DNA of 64,000 nucleotides, from the NCBI RefSeq assembly GCF_037201965.1, contig NZ_CP147518.1:4891001-4955000 (forward strand), given 5' to 3'. Numbering within the stretch: the first letter of the stretch is position 1; each line of letters begins with the position of its first letter. The DNA is from Spirosoma sp. SC4-14. GTDB lineage: Bacteria > Bacteroidota > Bacteroidia > Cytophagales > Spirosomataceae. Shown in pieces: positions 16,385 through 24,262 of this stretch. The notes beneath the pieces were generated by a model, which searched no databases, was not told the origin of the DNA, and saw nothing but the letters and a program-made list of their open reading frames with translations. The position numbers were made by a program, and so were the translations under genes.

Positions 16385-17953
16385 ATGAATACAAAGTTCC
16401 TTCTTTCGGCCTTATTTCTGAGCTGTACTGGGCTGGCGTTCGGGCAAGGACCTGCTGCAGATTATGCAGATGATGCGTTCCGATTTTCTGATTTTTCACA
16501 AAGCGGAACGGCTCGTTTCCGGGGCCTCGGCGGCAATCAGGCAGCACTCGGTGGCGATGCCAGCAATATTTTCGGTAATCCTGCCGGACTGGCGTTCTAC
16601 AATCGTTCTGAACTGAGTATAAGTCCTTCCCTGAACCTTGTCAGTAATCAGAATACGTTTCTGGGCAACCAGCTAACCAGCACGGGCAGCAAGTTCAATA
16701 TTGGTCAGTTAGGGCTTATTCTGGCTGGCAGTTCCAATACAAACCGGCGCTGGCGCAGAACCGCATTTGGCGTCACCTACTCGCAATCGACCAATTTTTA
16801 TGATTATGTCGACGCCCGCGGAACGAACCGAAACCCAAACTCATCCATTGCACAAACGTACGTTAATGAAGCTAATGCAGCTCAATATAGCGAAGCCGAG
16901 CTGAGCGACGATTACGACCCAAATACCAACACAGTTAGCTTTCGTGAAGCGGGTGCCTACCGTTTGTTTCTGATTAACCCAACTGATCTGGGCAATAATG
17001 GTTCAGGCCCTCCATACTTCCGTTTCGACGTGGCCAATGCCAAAGATCAACGGGCTACCTTAAGCCGGTCGGGCACCCACTCCCAATGGACATTTGCCTA
17101 TGCTGGTAATCTGGATGATAAACTATACATCGGCGCATCGATTGCCCTGACCCGGCTCCGTTACTCATCGGAATTTATTTTCCTGGAAGCGCCCATCAAC
17201 GGACAATACTATGTCAACTATAGCCAGATAAACCGGTTTGACGTAACCGGTAATGGCGTCAATGCAACCATAGGGCTGATTTATAAGCTCAGCCCCGATC
17301 TACAGGTAGGCGGCACACTGGTATCGCCAACGTTTAGCAGCGCTCATGAAACCTTCGGACAAACCTTAACGGTGAGCCCAACGGCCAATATTCAACCCAA
17401 TACAACGAATGTTGATGTGGTTTCACCCTACGACAATTTCGACTATTCGATACAAACGCCCTTACGAGCATCGGGAGGAGCTACTTACTTTCTTGGAAAA
17501 GGGAAAATTGGCTTCATTACCGCCACGGCCGAATATGTTGGTTATGGCGGTCTGCGTGCGCGGACGTCCTATTTCAGCACTCAGCAGGACAATTCAGACT
17601 TCAAAACAGATGTGAAACAGGTGGTTCAAACCACCTACCAGAATGTAGTTAACGTGAAAGCTGGTGCCGAAATTCGGGCGGGTTTGTTACGGATCCGGGC
17701 AGGAATTGGCTATTTGCCAAGCGCCTATAAAATCGACCTCGACCGGGTCGCAAAGACCGACCGCGATAAACTTCTCTTCTCGGCGGGTCTGGGCGTTCGG
17801 AACGAGCGGTTCTTCGCCGATCTATCCGGTTCTTACCTGACCTATAAATCAGGCTTTACGCCTTATCAATTACCCAACGATAGCGACACACCCACTGTTG
17901 CAACCACCAACAGCAACACGAACCTGATGCTGTCGTTTGGTGTATTTTTCTAA
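16385..17953 (+). CDS. OmpP1/FadL/TodX family outer membrane porin
   Basis: This 522-residue protein has a signal peptide ending in LAFGQ (about residue 21) and the start of mature FadL-like channels of Bacteroidota: DAFRFSDFSQSGTARFRGLGGNQAALGGDASNIFGNPAGLAFY. The rest alternates amphipathic beta strands with polar loops and ends with NTNLMLSFGVFF, the terminal aromatic residue typical of outer membrane barrels. Members transport hydrophobic compounds across the outer membrane; the substrate here is unknown. It is a single-gene unit between two hairpins. Confidence 0.85.
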   Translation: MNTKFLLSALFLSCTGLAFGQGPAADYADDAFRFSDFSQSGTARFRGLGGNQAALGGDASNIFGNPAGLAFYNRSELSISPSLNLVSNQNTFLGNQLTSTGSKFNIGQLGLILAGSSNTNRRWRRTAFGVTYSQSTNFYDYVDARGTNRNPNSSIAQTYVNEANAAQYSEAELSDDYDPNTNTVSFREAGAYRLFLINPTDLGNNGSGPPYFRFDVANAKDQRATLSRSGTHSQWTFAYAGNLDDKLYIGASIALTRLRYSSEFIFLEAPINGQYYVNYSQINRFDVTGNGVNATIGLIYKLSPDLQVGGTLVSPTFSSAHETFGQTLTVSPTANIQPNTTNVDVVSPYDNFDYSIQTPLRASGGATYFLGKGKIGFITATAEYVGYGGLRARTSYFSTQQDNSDFKTDVKQVVQTTYQNVVNVKAGAEIRAGLLRIRAGIGYLPSAYKIDLDRVAKTDRDKLLFSAGLGVRNERFFADLSGSYLTYKSGFTPYQLPNDSDTPTVATTNSNTNLMLSFGVFF

Positions 17954-17972
17954 AAAAGCCATTCATTTGCAA

Positions 17973-18027
17973 TCATTGGTCAATTCTTATTGGTAGTGAG
18001 AGCATGCCAATAAGAATTGACCAATGA
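17973..18027. terminator. Long inverted repeat between convergent genes
   Basis: Perfect 21-bp arms (17973-17993 and 18007-18027) around a 13-nt spacer lie exactly between the convergent porin and aroK genes. The arms contain the TTGGTCAATT word seen in the other intergenic repeats. T tracts are weak, but the position suits a bidirectional terminator. Confidence 0.6.
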
Positions 18028-18031
18028 CTGT

Positions 18032-18538
18032 TTATAGCCATTCGCCCAGTTTCCTCAACACCTGATCTTCGGTAGTTTCGCCGGTAATCGTAATATGTGC
18101 CTGACTATAAAAAGGCAATCGATTGATGTAGCGCTGCTGAAGGGTATTCAGTAAATCAGGATCGGTTGGGTTGTTGAGCGGTCGGTCGTCGGCTCCGTGC
18201 GCCAGTATCCGCCGGACCAATACTTCTACCGGAACATCCAGAAATACCGAAATGCCCGATGCATTGATGTAGTCCATGTTGTTATGAAAGCAGGGCATTC
18301 CGCCCCCCGTCGACACAACGGTACTATCGCCGGGACGAATCGTTCGGAGAACACGCCGTTCGAGCTCCCGAAAATAGTCTTCACCCGATTCAGTAAAAAT
18401 GTCGGGAATCGACCGCGACTCGTCACGAACAATCAGCTTATCGGTATCAACAAAACGGTAATGGAGCGTTTCGGCTATCCGCTTTCCCAGCGTAGTCTTA
18501 CCCGAAGAGGGCATTCCGATCAGGAAAATGTTTTTCAT
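18032..18538 (-). CDS. aroK: Shikimate kinase
   Basis: This 168-residue P-loop kinase phosphorylates shikimate at the 3-hydroxyl in the chorismate pathway. The Walker A GMPSSGKTT lies at residues 8-16. The shikimate-binding DTDK follows (FVDTDKLIV), then FRELERRVL, and the GGG of STGGGMPC. The LID arginine is in DDRPLN and the adenine-binding part in RLPFYSQAH. I start it at the ATG at 18538; the longer reading frame would translate the GAAAGAGTG tandem repeat and has no homology. It is downstream of the BT_3928-type gene on the same strand, separated by a long repeat hairpin. Confidence 0.93.
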   Translation of the reverse strand: MKNIFLIGMPSSGKTTLGKRIAETLHYRFVDTDKLIVRDESRSIPDIFTESGEDYFRELERRVLRTIRPGDSTVVSTGGGMPCFHNNMDYINASGISVFLDVPVEVLVRRILAHGADDRPLNNPTDPDLLNTLQQRYINRLPFYSQAHITITGETTEDQVLRKLGEWL

Positions 18539-18555
18539 TGTTTGAAAGAGTGAAA

Positions 18556-18628
18556 GAGCGAAAGAGTGAAAGAGTGAAAATAAGGGATCTAGCTCCCTTC
18601 GCTCTTGCACTCTTTCACTCTTTCGCTC
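18556..18628. repeat. Tandem GAAAGAGTG repeats forming a long inverted repeat
   Basis: About four copies of a 7-8-nt unit GAAAGAGT(G) at 18544-18579 are matched by complementary copies at 18601-18628. The best arms are 20 bp and perfect (18556-18575 and 18609-18628), with a smaller hairpin AAGGGA/TCCCTT between them. The right arm overlaps the stop codon of the BT_3928-type gene. Confidence 0.7.
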
Positions 18629-19769
18629 ATTTTACTTTCTCAATAACCTCCTCCGCGTCGGGCGTGGAGTTGTAATGCCATTTACCCCGAACAATGCCAT
18701 TGCTCAGCAGCCAGGTTCCAGGGTTCGAGCGCATAATGGTTTTCAGCACTGTAGCGTCGGCCTTATAGTATGGCACATTTTCAAGCTGAAACTCCTTGCG
18801 GAAGGCTTTAATTTCGTCGTCGCTGGTCGAGGTTAGAATGTAGGTTTTTACGGTCGATCCCGCTAAGCCTTCGACCAATGCCCGAATGGCAGGCAGGCTA
18901 CCCACGTCAATGTCTTTAATGTTTTTGACAATAATAAATAGCTTATTGCCCTGAAAGGTCTCCTGCGTAAAATCGCCTTCGTCGTTCCAGACGCGGTAGT
19001 CGGTGATTTTGGGCTTGGCGTTTTCATTGACCAGCACCATTTCCTTGAATTTATAGCTCGGGTCAGTCGGATATTGCTCAAATGTCTGAGTTTTCCCCTC
19101 TTTTTCCATGACGTACTCATAGCGTAACGGCTCCGACGGTTTCATCTCGGCCGGAATATTCTTGCCAATCGCGTAGGGCAGTAAGTCGAGCGGAGGCAGA
19201 AACGAAACGGCGTAAATACCCAGCCCCAACGTCAGGATAATGGTCAGCATAACAACCCAACCGGTCTTACGCGGTTTAATGCGATTGCGGTGCCCAATAA
19301 TGAACAGAATCAGCACCGTTAGTACGACGTCCTTTCCAAACGATGTCCAGGGTTTGAGCTTAATGGCATCGCCAAAACAGCCGCAATCAGTTACGCGGTT
19401 GAAATAGGCCGAATAGAAGGTCAGAAACGTAAAGAAAACGATCAGGAAAAACAGCAGCCAGGTAGTTACCTTCGGTTTATAAGCTACCAACAGCGCTACC
19501 CCTAACACGATTTCGGCTGCACAGAACAGCACCGACATTACGAGCGTAAACGGCACTAGCCCCATAAAGAACTCGTGCAGAAACGGCACATCCTGCGCAA
19601 AGACCTCAAAATATTCTTCAAATTTGATTTGTGTTCCAACCGGATCGTTGAGCTTGATTAAGCCCGAAAAAATAAAAACCACACCAACCAGAAAGCGAGC
19701 AATCCGGGCGGCAATCAACATGGGCGGTGTTCCGGTTTTAATGTTAGGTTGAGAAGTTGCTGTGTTCAT
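18627..19769 (-). CDS. BT_3928 family membrane protein (DoxX-like plus thioredoxin-like domain)
   Basis: This 380-residue protein joins an N-terminal DoxX/MauE-like membrane domain of four helices (residues 20-165) to a C-terminal thioredoxin-like domain. The membrane part has FLVGVVFIFSGLIKLNDPVG and the conserved cysteine pair in DCGCFGDAIKL between helices three and four. A further helix lies near 175-190. The last 100 residues, with VKNIKDIDVGSLPAIRALVE and NPGTWLLSNGIVRGKW, look like a TlpA-type fold without a CxxC. Family members are common in Bacteroidota beside DUF1599 and folP genes, as here. A role in redox exchange with the periplasm is plausible but unproven. Confidence 0.8.
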   Translation of the reverse strand: MNTATSQPNIKTGTPPMLIAARIARFLVGVVFIFSGLIKLNDPVGTQIKFEEYFEVFAQDVPFLHEFFMGLVPFTLVMSVLFCAAEIVLGVALLVAYKPKVTTWLLFFLIVFFTFLTFYSAYFNRVTDCGCFGDAIKLKPWTSFGKDVVLTVLILFIIGHRNRIKPRKTGWVVMLTIILTLGLGIYAVSFLPPLDLLPYAIGKNIPAEMKPSEPLRYEYVMEKEGKTQTFEQYPTDPSYKFKEMVLVNENAKPKITDYRVWNDEGDFTQETFQGNKLFIIVKNIKDIDVGSLPAIRALVEGLAGSTVKTYILTSTSDDEIKAFRKEFQLENVPYYKADATVLKTIMRSNPGTWLLSNGIVRGKWHYNSTPDAEEVIEKVK

Positions 19770-19806
19770 GCAGATAACGCGGGCAATCGCCCGCCGTTTT
19801 ATAGCC

Positions 19807-20361
19807 TCATCGCGGAACTCCAGCCGCGCTGTTCAATTTTATTAAACAAAAAACGGCGTAGTTGATCATATCCATATAATTGGCCTCAACACCTTCCGAA
19901 ACGAGTGTATTTCCCTGATTGTCTTCAATCTGCTTGGTTCGTAACAGTTTCATCAGAATGATGTCGGTCATCGAACTCACGCGCATATCGCGCCAGGCTT
20001 CGCCGTAATCGTGGTTTTTGGCAAACAGCAGATCAATAACCTGGCCAATTTGCTCGTCATACAACTTTTCGAGTTCGTCGGTAGGAATGTCGGTACGCGA
20101 ATCGTTTTGCAGATGCATCTGAATTAGCGCCATTACGCAGTAATTAATGATTCCGACAAATTCGGGCTCAATTCCTTCGCCCACCCGACTAACGCCTTTT
20201 TCCTGAAGCGTGCGAATCCGCTGCGCTTTAATAAAAATCTGATCCGTAATACTGGGAAGACGTAAAATTCGCCAGGCGGTGCCGTAGTCCTGATTTTTTT
20301 TCAGAAATAAATCTTTGCAGCGTTGAATGACCTGCCGATATTCGGTTTCTGTTTGAGACAT
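19807..20361 (-). CDS. DUF1599 (nucleotide-modification-associated) protein, two tandem copies
   Basis: This 184-residue protein contains the DUF1599 unit twice. Copy one has DLFLKKNQDYGTAWRILRLPS and GIINYCVMALIQM; copy two has DLLFAKNHDYGEAWRDMRVSS and DMINYAVFCLIKL. The shared KNxDYGxAW motif, followed by a long helix and INYxVxxLI, defines the family, which comparative work has linked to nucleotide modification. I start it at the ATG at 20361 before SQTETEY. It is divergent from folP across about 90 bp and upstream of the BT_3928-type gene, an order conserved in many Bacteroidota. The biochemical activity is unknown. Confidence 0.85.
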   Translation of the reverse strand: MSQTETEYRQVIQRCKDLFLKKNQDYGTAWRILRLPSITDQIFIKAQRIRTLQEKGVSRVGEGIEPEFVGIINYCVMALIQMHLQNDSRTDIPTDELEKLYDEQIGQVIDLLFAKNHDYGEAWRDMRVSSMTDIILMKLLRTKQIEDNQGNTLVSEGVEANYMDMINYAVFCLIKLNSAAGVPR

Positions 20362-20454
20362 GAAAAAAGTTTTCTGTTTACTGTTTTCAGTGTACAATTT
20401 GCCGTTGCATCTTCACTGAAAGCTGCAAACTAAAAGCTGAAAACTCAATTAACA

Positions 20455-21297
20455 TTGAAAATTACGAAAAAATCACTGAACTGCCGGGGCCGAATTGTTT
20501 CGTTGGAAAATCCCGCCGTTATGGGAATCCTGAACGTAACACCCGATTCTTTTTTTGCCGATAGTCGCGTTTCTATCGAAAAAACGGTTGATGTAGCCGC
20601 AAAAATGCTAGCCGAAGGAGCCACTTTTCTCGATATTGGCGGTTATTCTACCCGCCCTGGTGCGGCCGAAATTAGCCCCTCTGAAGAAGCCGGACGAATT
20701 TTACCGGCCATTGAAGCTATTCTGGCGGCTTTTCCTGATGCTATTCTATCTGTCGATACATTCAGAGCTTCGGTAGCCCGGCAGGCTATTGAGTCAGGAG
20801 CGGCCATCGTCAACGATGTAGCGGGCGGAACACTCGACACCACTATGTTCGAAACAGTGGCCCGGCTCGGTGTTCCCTACATACTGATGCACATGCGCGG
20901 TACTCCACAAACCATGCAATCGATGACTTCCTACAAAAATCTTACCCTCGATGTAATTGATGAATTAGGCGTTCGGTTAACCGAATTACGGGCTCTTGGC
21001 CAAAAAGACGTACTAATTGACCCTGGATTTGGCTTTGCCAAAACGCCATCGCAAAATTTTCAACTGCTCAGTCAGCTCCATCAGTTCAGCTTCTTTGAAG
21101 AGCCGGTTCTGGTTGGTCTCTCTCGCAAAACAACCGTCTGGAAAACGCTGAACATCAGTGCCGATCAGGCCTTAAATGGCACCACCGTTCTGAACACAGT
21201 AGCCTTGCTAAAAGGGGCCTCTATTCTGCGTGTTCATGATGTTCGGGAAGCTGTTGAAGCCGTTGAGCTAACCAAACGTTTAAATTTTTCTGAATAA
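20455..21297 (+). CDS. folP: Dihydropteroate synthase
   Basis: This 280-residue TIM-barrel enzyme condenses p-aminobenzoate with hydroxymethyldihydropterin diphosphate in folate synthesis and is the sulfonamide target. It has NVTPDSF at 27-33, DIGGYSTRPGA, then SVDTFRASVA, INDVAGG-like VNDVAGG, MHMRGTPQTMQ and DPGFGFAKT, VGLSRKT. The start is TTG at 20455: an in-frame TAA lies eight codons upstream with no ATG between, and the first internal ATG is residue 23, which would remove the first barrel strand. It is divergent from the DUF1599 gene. Confidence 0.93.
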   Translation: MKITKKSLNCRGRIVSLENPAVMGILNVTPDSFFADSRVSIEKTVDVAAKMLAEGATFLDIGGYSTRPGAAEISPSEEAGRILPAIEAILAAFPDAILSVDTFRASVARQAIESGAAIVNDVAGGTLDTTMFETVARLGVPYILMHMRGTPQTMQSMTSYKNLTLDVIDELGVRLTELRALGQKDVLIDPGFGFAKTPSQNFQLLSQLHQFSFFEEPVLVGLSRKTTVWKTLNISADQALNGTTVLNTVALLKGASILRVHDVREAVEAVELTKRLNFSE

Positions 21298-21301
21298 ATA
21301 C

Positions 21302-21332
21302 TTGCGTTTAGAAAATCAAACTTCTACTTTTG
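21302..21332 (+). promoter_or_regulatory. Consensus promoter for tRNA-Lys
   Basis: TTG at 21302-21304 and TACTTTTG at 21325-21332 are separated by 20 nt, an exact Bacteroidota-type match. It lies 40 bp upstream of the tRNA and just after the folP stop, so the tRNA need not depend on folP transcription. Confidence 0.65.
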
Positions 21333-21372
21333 CATTCCCAAACGACAACGACCTGTTTGATCAACGGGAAAT

Positions 21373-21445
21373 GATTCGGTAGCTCAGCTGGTAGAGCAAT
21401 ACACTTTTAATGTATGGGTCCTGGGTTCGAATCCCAGCCGAATCA
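21373..21445 (+). tRNA. tRNA-Lys (anticodon UUU)
   Basis: A full cloverleaf can be drawn: acceptor GATTCGG/CCGAATC, D arm with AGCTCAGCTGGTAGAGC, anticodon stem ATACA/TGTAT around loop CTTTTAA, and T arm CTGGGTTCGAATCCCAG. The anticodon TTT at 21406-21408 gives lysine. The discriminator base is A at 21445 and the 3' CCA is not encoded. Confidence 0.95.
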
Positions 21446-21455
21446 CAAAAATGCC

Positions 21456-21482
21456 AAAGCCGCTCAATTGAGCGGCTTTTTT
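21456..21482 (+). terminator. Terminator of the tRNA-Lys gene
   Basis: A 24-bp perfect palindrome (21456-21467 with 21468-21479) runs into a T tract at 21477-21482, ten bases after the tRNA. Confidence 0.85.
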
Positions 21483-21718
21483 GTTGCCCTCTGATTGATA
21501 GTGTTTAGAATTTTCACGCTTTGATTCTCCAATTATCGGATCAAAGTAGCCTCCATCTTAACCAGCGTTACCTTACAATTCTCATCGGCATTTCAATTTA
21601 TTCTTTTATGGCAACTACCAAACAGATTTTTCTCTGCGTATAGTGCCAACGGTAGATTTCCATAGAAATATATTTTTATTTATTTGCACAAAAATAAATT
21701 TACTCCCTAGCCAGAACC

Positions 21719-23581
21719 ATGACAATTCTTGGTATTTCGGCCTTCTACCATGATTCAGCAGCCGCTCTGATTATTGACGGCCAGATTACTGCCGCTGCGC
21801 AGGAAGAACGCTTTACCCGACGCAAACACGATCCAGCTTTTCCAGCGCAGGCAGTTCAATATTGCCTGCGTTACAATGGTCTTCAATTAAACGATCTTGA
21901 TGCAGTTGTTTTCTACGACAAACCACTGCTGAAATTCGAGAGATTGCTCGAAACCTACTATGCTTTTGCTCCGCAGGGCCTACGCTCGTTTATTACAGCG
22001 ATTCCGGTCTGGATCAAAGAAAAGATGTTTTTAAAGCGACTTCTTCGGGAAGAGCTTGAAAAACTTTATGGACCTGAAGCCAAAGCCGTCAAGCTGCTTT
22101 TTCCTGAACATCATCTGTCCCATGCTGCCAGTGCTTTCTACCCATCCCCCTTTGAGGAAGCAGCCATTTTAACGATCGACGGGGTTGGCGAATGGGCTAC
22201 CGCATCGATCTGTAAAGGCACCGGAAAGAATCTTTCCATTCTGAAAGAGTTACGCTTTCCGCATTCGCTTGGCCTACTCTATTCAGCTTTTACCTATTTC
22301 CTGGGCTTTAAAGTAAATTCTGGCGAGTATAAACTGATGGGATTAGCGCCATACGGCAACCCCGATTCGCCCGATGTAGCCCGTTACATCGACATTATTA
22401 AAACCGAACTGGTTTCGATAAAGGACGATGGGTCAGTATGGCTTAATCAGGACTATTTTACTTATGCAACGGGCCTGCGCATGGTTCACGAATCGAAGTG
22501 GGCAGGACTATTTGGCTTTCCGGCCCGTCGGCCCGAAGACGAACTTCAGGAACATCATTGCAATCTGGGCTTGGCCATTCAGCGCATCACCGAAGACATT
22601 GTCATCAGAATGGCGCAGGAAGCCAAACGACTCACTGGGGCAAAATACCTGTGTCTGGCCGGTGGTGTGGCGCTTAACTGTGTAGCTAACGGAAAACTCC
22701 AGGAATCGGGTGTATTCGAAGATATTTTTATCCAGCCAGCCGCTGGCGACGCCGGAGGAGCTTTGGGCGCAGCCCTGGCCGCCTATTATATTTATTTTGG
22801 ACAGGAACGCAAACTAAGCGGCCTTCAGGACGAAATGACAGGTTCTTATCTTGGGCCCGACTTCTCCGACAACGATGTTGAGCTGGTAGCCCGCCGGTAT
22901 AAAGGTGTTTATCGCTATTTTCCGGATAGTGCTGCCTTAAGTACAGAAACAGCCAAACTCCTGGCAGAAGGCAATGTGGTTGGCTGGGTGCAGGGACGTA
23001 TGGAATTTGGGCCACGGGCACTGGGCGGGCGAAGTATTCTGGGCGACCCCCGCAACCCGGAAATGCAGAAAAAGTTAAACCTTAAAATCAAATACCGCGA
23101 GTCGTTCCGGCCATTTGCGCCTTCCGTTCTGGCCGAAGATTGTCATCAATATTTCGACTACCGGGGCATTTCGCCTTATATGCTCCTCGTTCATCCAGTT
23201 GCTTCCAGTCGACAAAAATCGTTACCTGCCTATTATCACCAGTTGCCCTTGCGGGATAAACTCTACTTCCTCCGTTCTGACCTGCCCTCCATAACACACA
23301 TAGATTTTTCAGCCCGCATTCAAACGGTTCATCGCGAAACCAATCCCAGATATTACGACTTGATTCAGTCCTTCAAAAAACTAACGGGCTATGGCGTAAT
23401 CGTAAATACCAGTTTCAACGTGCGTGGCGAACCAATTGTCTGTACTCCCGAAGACGCCTACCGGTGTTTCATGCGAACCGAAATGGACTACCTGGTAGTA
23501 GGAAACTACCTGTTTTCAAAAAAAGAACAGCCCACCTGGCAGGAAAAAGATAACTGGAAAGAAGAATTCGTGCTGGACTAA
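21719..23581 (+). CDS. Carbamoyltransferase (NodU/CmcH/HypF-related)
   Basis: This 620-residue enzyme belongs to the O-carbamoyltransferases that use carbamoyl phosphate and ATP to carbamoylate hydroxyl groups on sugars or antibiotics. The N-terminal Kae1-like domain shows ISAFYHDSAAAL, then PEHHLSHAASAFYPSPF and LTIDGVGEWATA. Further motifs are GEYKLMGLAPYG and the ADP-binding CLAGGVALNC. The C-terminal YrdC-like domain has GRMEFGPRALGGRSIL and KYRESFRPFAPSV. It is followed by genes for a DUF5989 peptide (91 bp gap) and an SxtJ-family protein, the set found in saxitoxin-type and exopolysaccharide-type clusters. The substrate is unknown. Confidence 0.92.
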   Translation: MTILGISAFYHDSAAALIIDGQITAAAQEERFTRRKHDPAFPAQAVQYCLRYNGLQLNDLDAVVFYDKPLLKFERLLETYYAFAPQGLRSFITAIPVWIKEKMFLKRLLREELEKLYGPEAKAVKLLFPEHHLSHAASAFYPSPFEEAAILTIDGVGEWATASICKGTGKNLSILKELRFPHSLGLLYSAFTYFLGFKVNSGEYKLMGLAPYGNPDSPDVARYIDIIKTELVSIKDDGSVWLNQDYFTYATGLRMVHESKWAGLFGFPARRPEDELQEHHCNLGLAIQRITEDIVIRMAQEAKRLTGAKYLCLAGGVALNCVANGKLQESGVFEDIFIQPAAGDAGGALGAALAAYYIYFGQERKLSGLQDEMTGSYLGPDFSDNDVELVARRYKGVYRYFPDSAALSTETAKLLAEGNVVGWVQGRMEFGPRALGGRSILGDPRNPEMQKKLNLKIKYRESFRPFAPSVLAEDCHQYFDYRGISPYMLLVHPVASSRQKSLPAYYHQLPLRDKLYFLRSDLPSITHIDFSARIQTVHRETNPRYYDLIQSFKKLTGYGVIVNTSFNVRGEPIVCTPEDAYRCFMRTEMDYLVVGNYLFSKKEQPTWQEKDNWKEEFVLD

Positions 23582-23672
23582 TGAACTGCGCTAATCGAAG
23601 ACAGTCATCAAATATAACTATTTTAATTTTATCTTTACCTTTATTACAACGTTGTAAACTCTTACTCATAAT

Positions 23673-23822
23673 ATGGACTTCATTAAAGACCTGTTCCTCT
23701 TTTTGAAGGAACGCCAAAAGTGGTGGCTTGCCCCCATGATCATTGTACTGCTGCTGTTAGGTATCATCCTGGTTATAGGTGGAGGTTCGGCAATTGCTCC
23801 TTTTATTTACACGCTGTTTTAA
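23673..23822 (+). CDS. DUF5989 (SxtK-like) small membrane peptide
   Basis: This 49-residue ORF begins MDFIKDLFLFLKERQKWW, continues with one hydrophobic helix (about residues 21-40) and ends APFIYTLF. A charged LKER.KWW start, one helix and an APFIYTLF end are the marks of the DUF5989 family. These peptides occur beside carbamoyltransferases and SxtJ proteins, exactly the present context. Sequence, length and neighbours agree, so the call is firm in spite of its size. Its function is unknown; it may anchor or guide the carbamoyltransferase at the membrane. Confidence 0.85.
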   Translation: MDFIKDLFLFLKERQKWWLAPMIIVLLLLGIILVIGGGSAIAPFIYTLF

Positions 23823-23830
23823 TAGTTTCA

Positions 23831-23858
23831 GGCCGGTTCAGATGCATCTGAACCGGCC
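23831..23858. repeat. Perfect 28-bp palindrome inside the carbamoyltransferase operon
   Basis: The 14-bp halves (23831-23844 and 23845-23858) are exact reverse complements with no spacer, GC-rich and without a T tract. It lies 9 bp after the DUF5989 stop and 24 bp before the SxtJ start. It could stabilise the upstream mRNA end or attenuate the last gene. Confidence 0.75.
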
Positions 23859-23881
23859 CACTCTCTACTACTCCCTATCGT

Positions 23882-24262
23882 ATGCAAAAGCGTATTTCGG
23901 ACCTGGATATGTATAAGGCCAATCTGGCCATTTCAACGGGGTTTCTTGCACTCTACTTTATCTTTGGCAAAAAAGAGAGCCTTCTCTTTATAGCACTCGG
24001 CGTTGGCGCGTTGACCCTATTGTTGCCCACACTGGCCCGCTGGATTAGTTTTGGCTGGTTTAAGCTAGCCGAAGGTTTAGGCTACATTAACTCCCGTATC
24101 CTGTTATCGATCGTTTTTTTTCTATTTCTACTCCCCGTTGCTCTATTATATCGGCTGGCCAACCGAAACCCCTTAGCCTTACGAAACGGACGCCGGGCAA
24201 ACTCCCTATTTTCCGAACGGAATCAGACCTATTCGGCTAAAGACATGGAAAACATCTGGTAA
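23882..24262 (+). CDS. SxtJ family membrane protein
   Basis: This 126-residue protein has three hydrophobic helices (about 17-32, 36-52 and 72-90) and a polar tail LRNGRRANSLFSERNQTYSAKDMENIW. The helix pattern, the sequence ALLYRLANRNPL and the W-ending tail fit the SxtJ family, named from the saxitoxin cluster, where it sits with SxtI (carbamoyltransferase) and SxtK (DUF5989). It is the last gene of the three-gene set. The molecular role is not known. Confidence 0.8.
   Translation: MQKRISDLDMYKANLAISTGFLALYFIFGKKESLLFIALGVGALTLLLPTLARWISFGWFKLAEGLGYINSRILLSIVFFLFLLPVALLYRLANRNPLALRNGRRANSLFSERNQTYSAKDMENIW

Noticed and set aside
18541..18580. Regularly repeated GAAAGAGTG units that could suggest a CRISPR-like array
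   Set aside because: The unit is only 7-8 nt, there are no unique spacers and no cas genes; it is a simple tandem repeat.
18539..18610. Extended N-terminus of AroK
   Set aside because: The additional 24 codons translate a tandem repeat and precede the normal start of the kinase fold.
21373..21445. tRNA as an integration site for a mobile element
   Set aside because: No integrase gene or repeated 3' tRNA end is found downstream; the next genes are a carbamoyltransferase operon with ordinary base composition.
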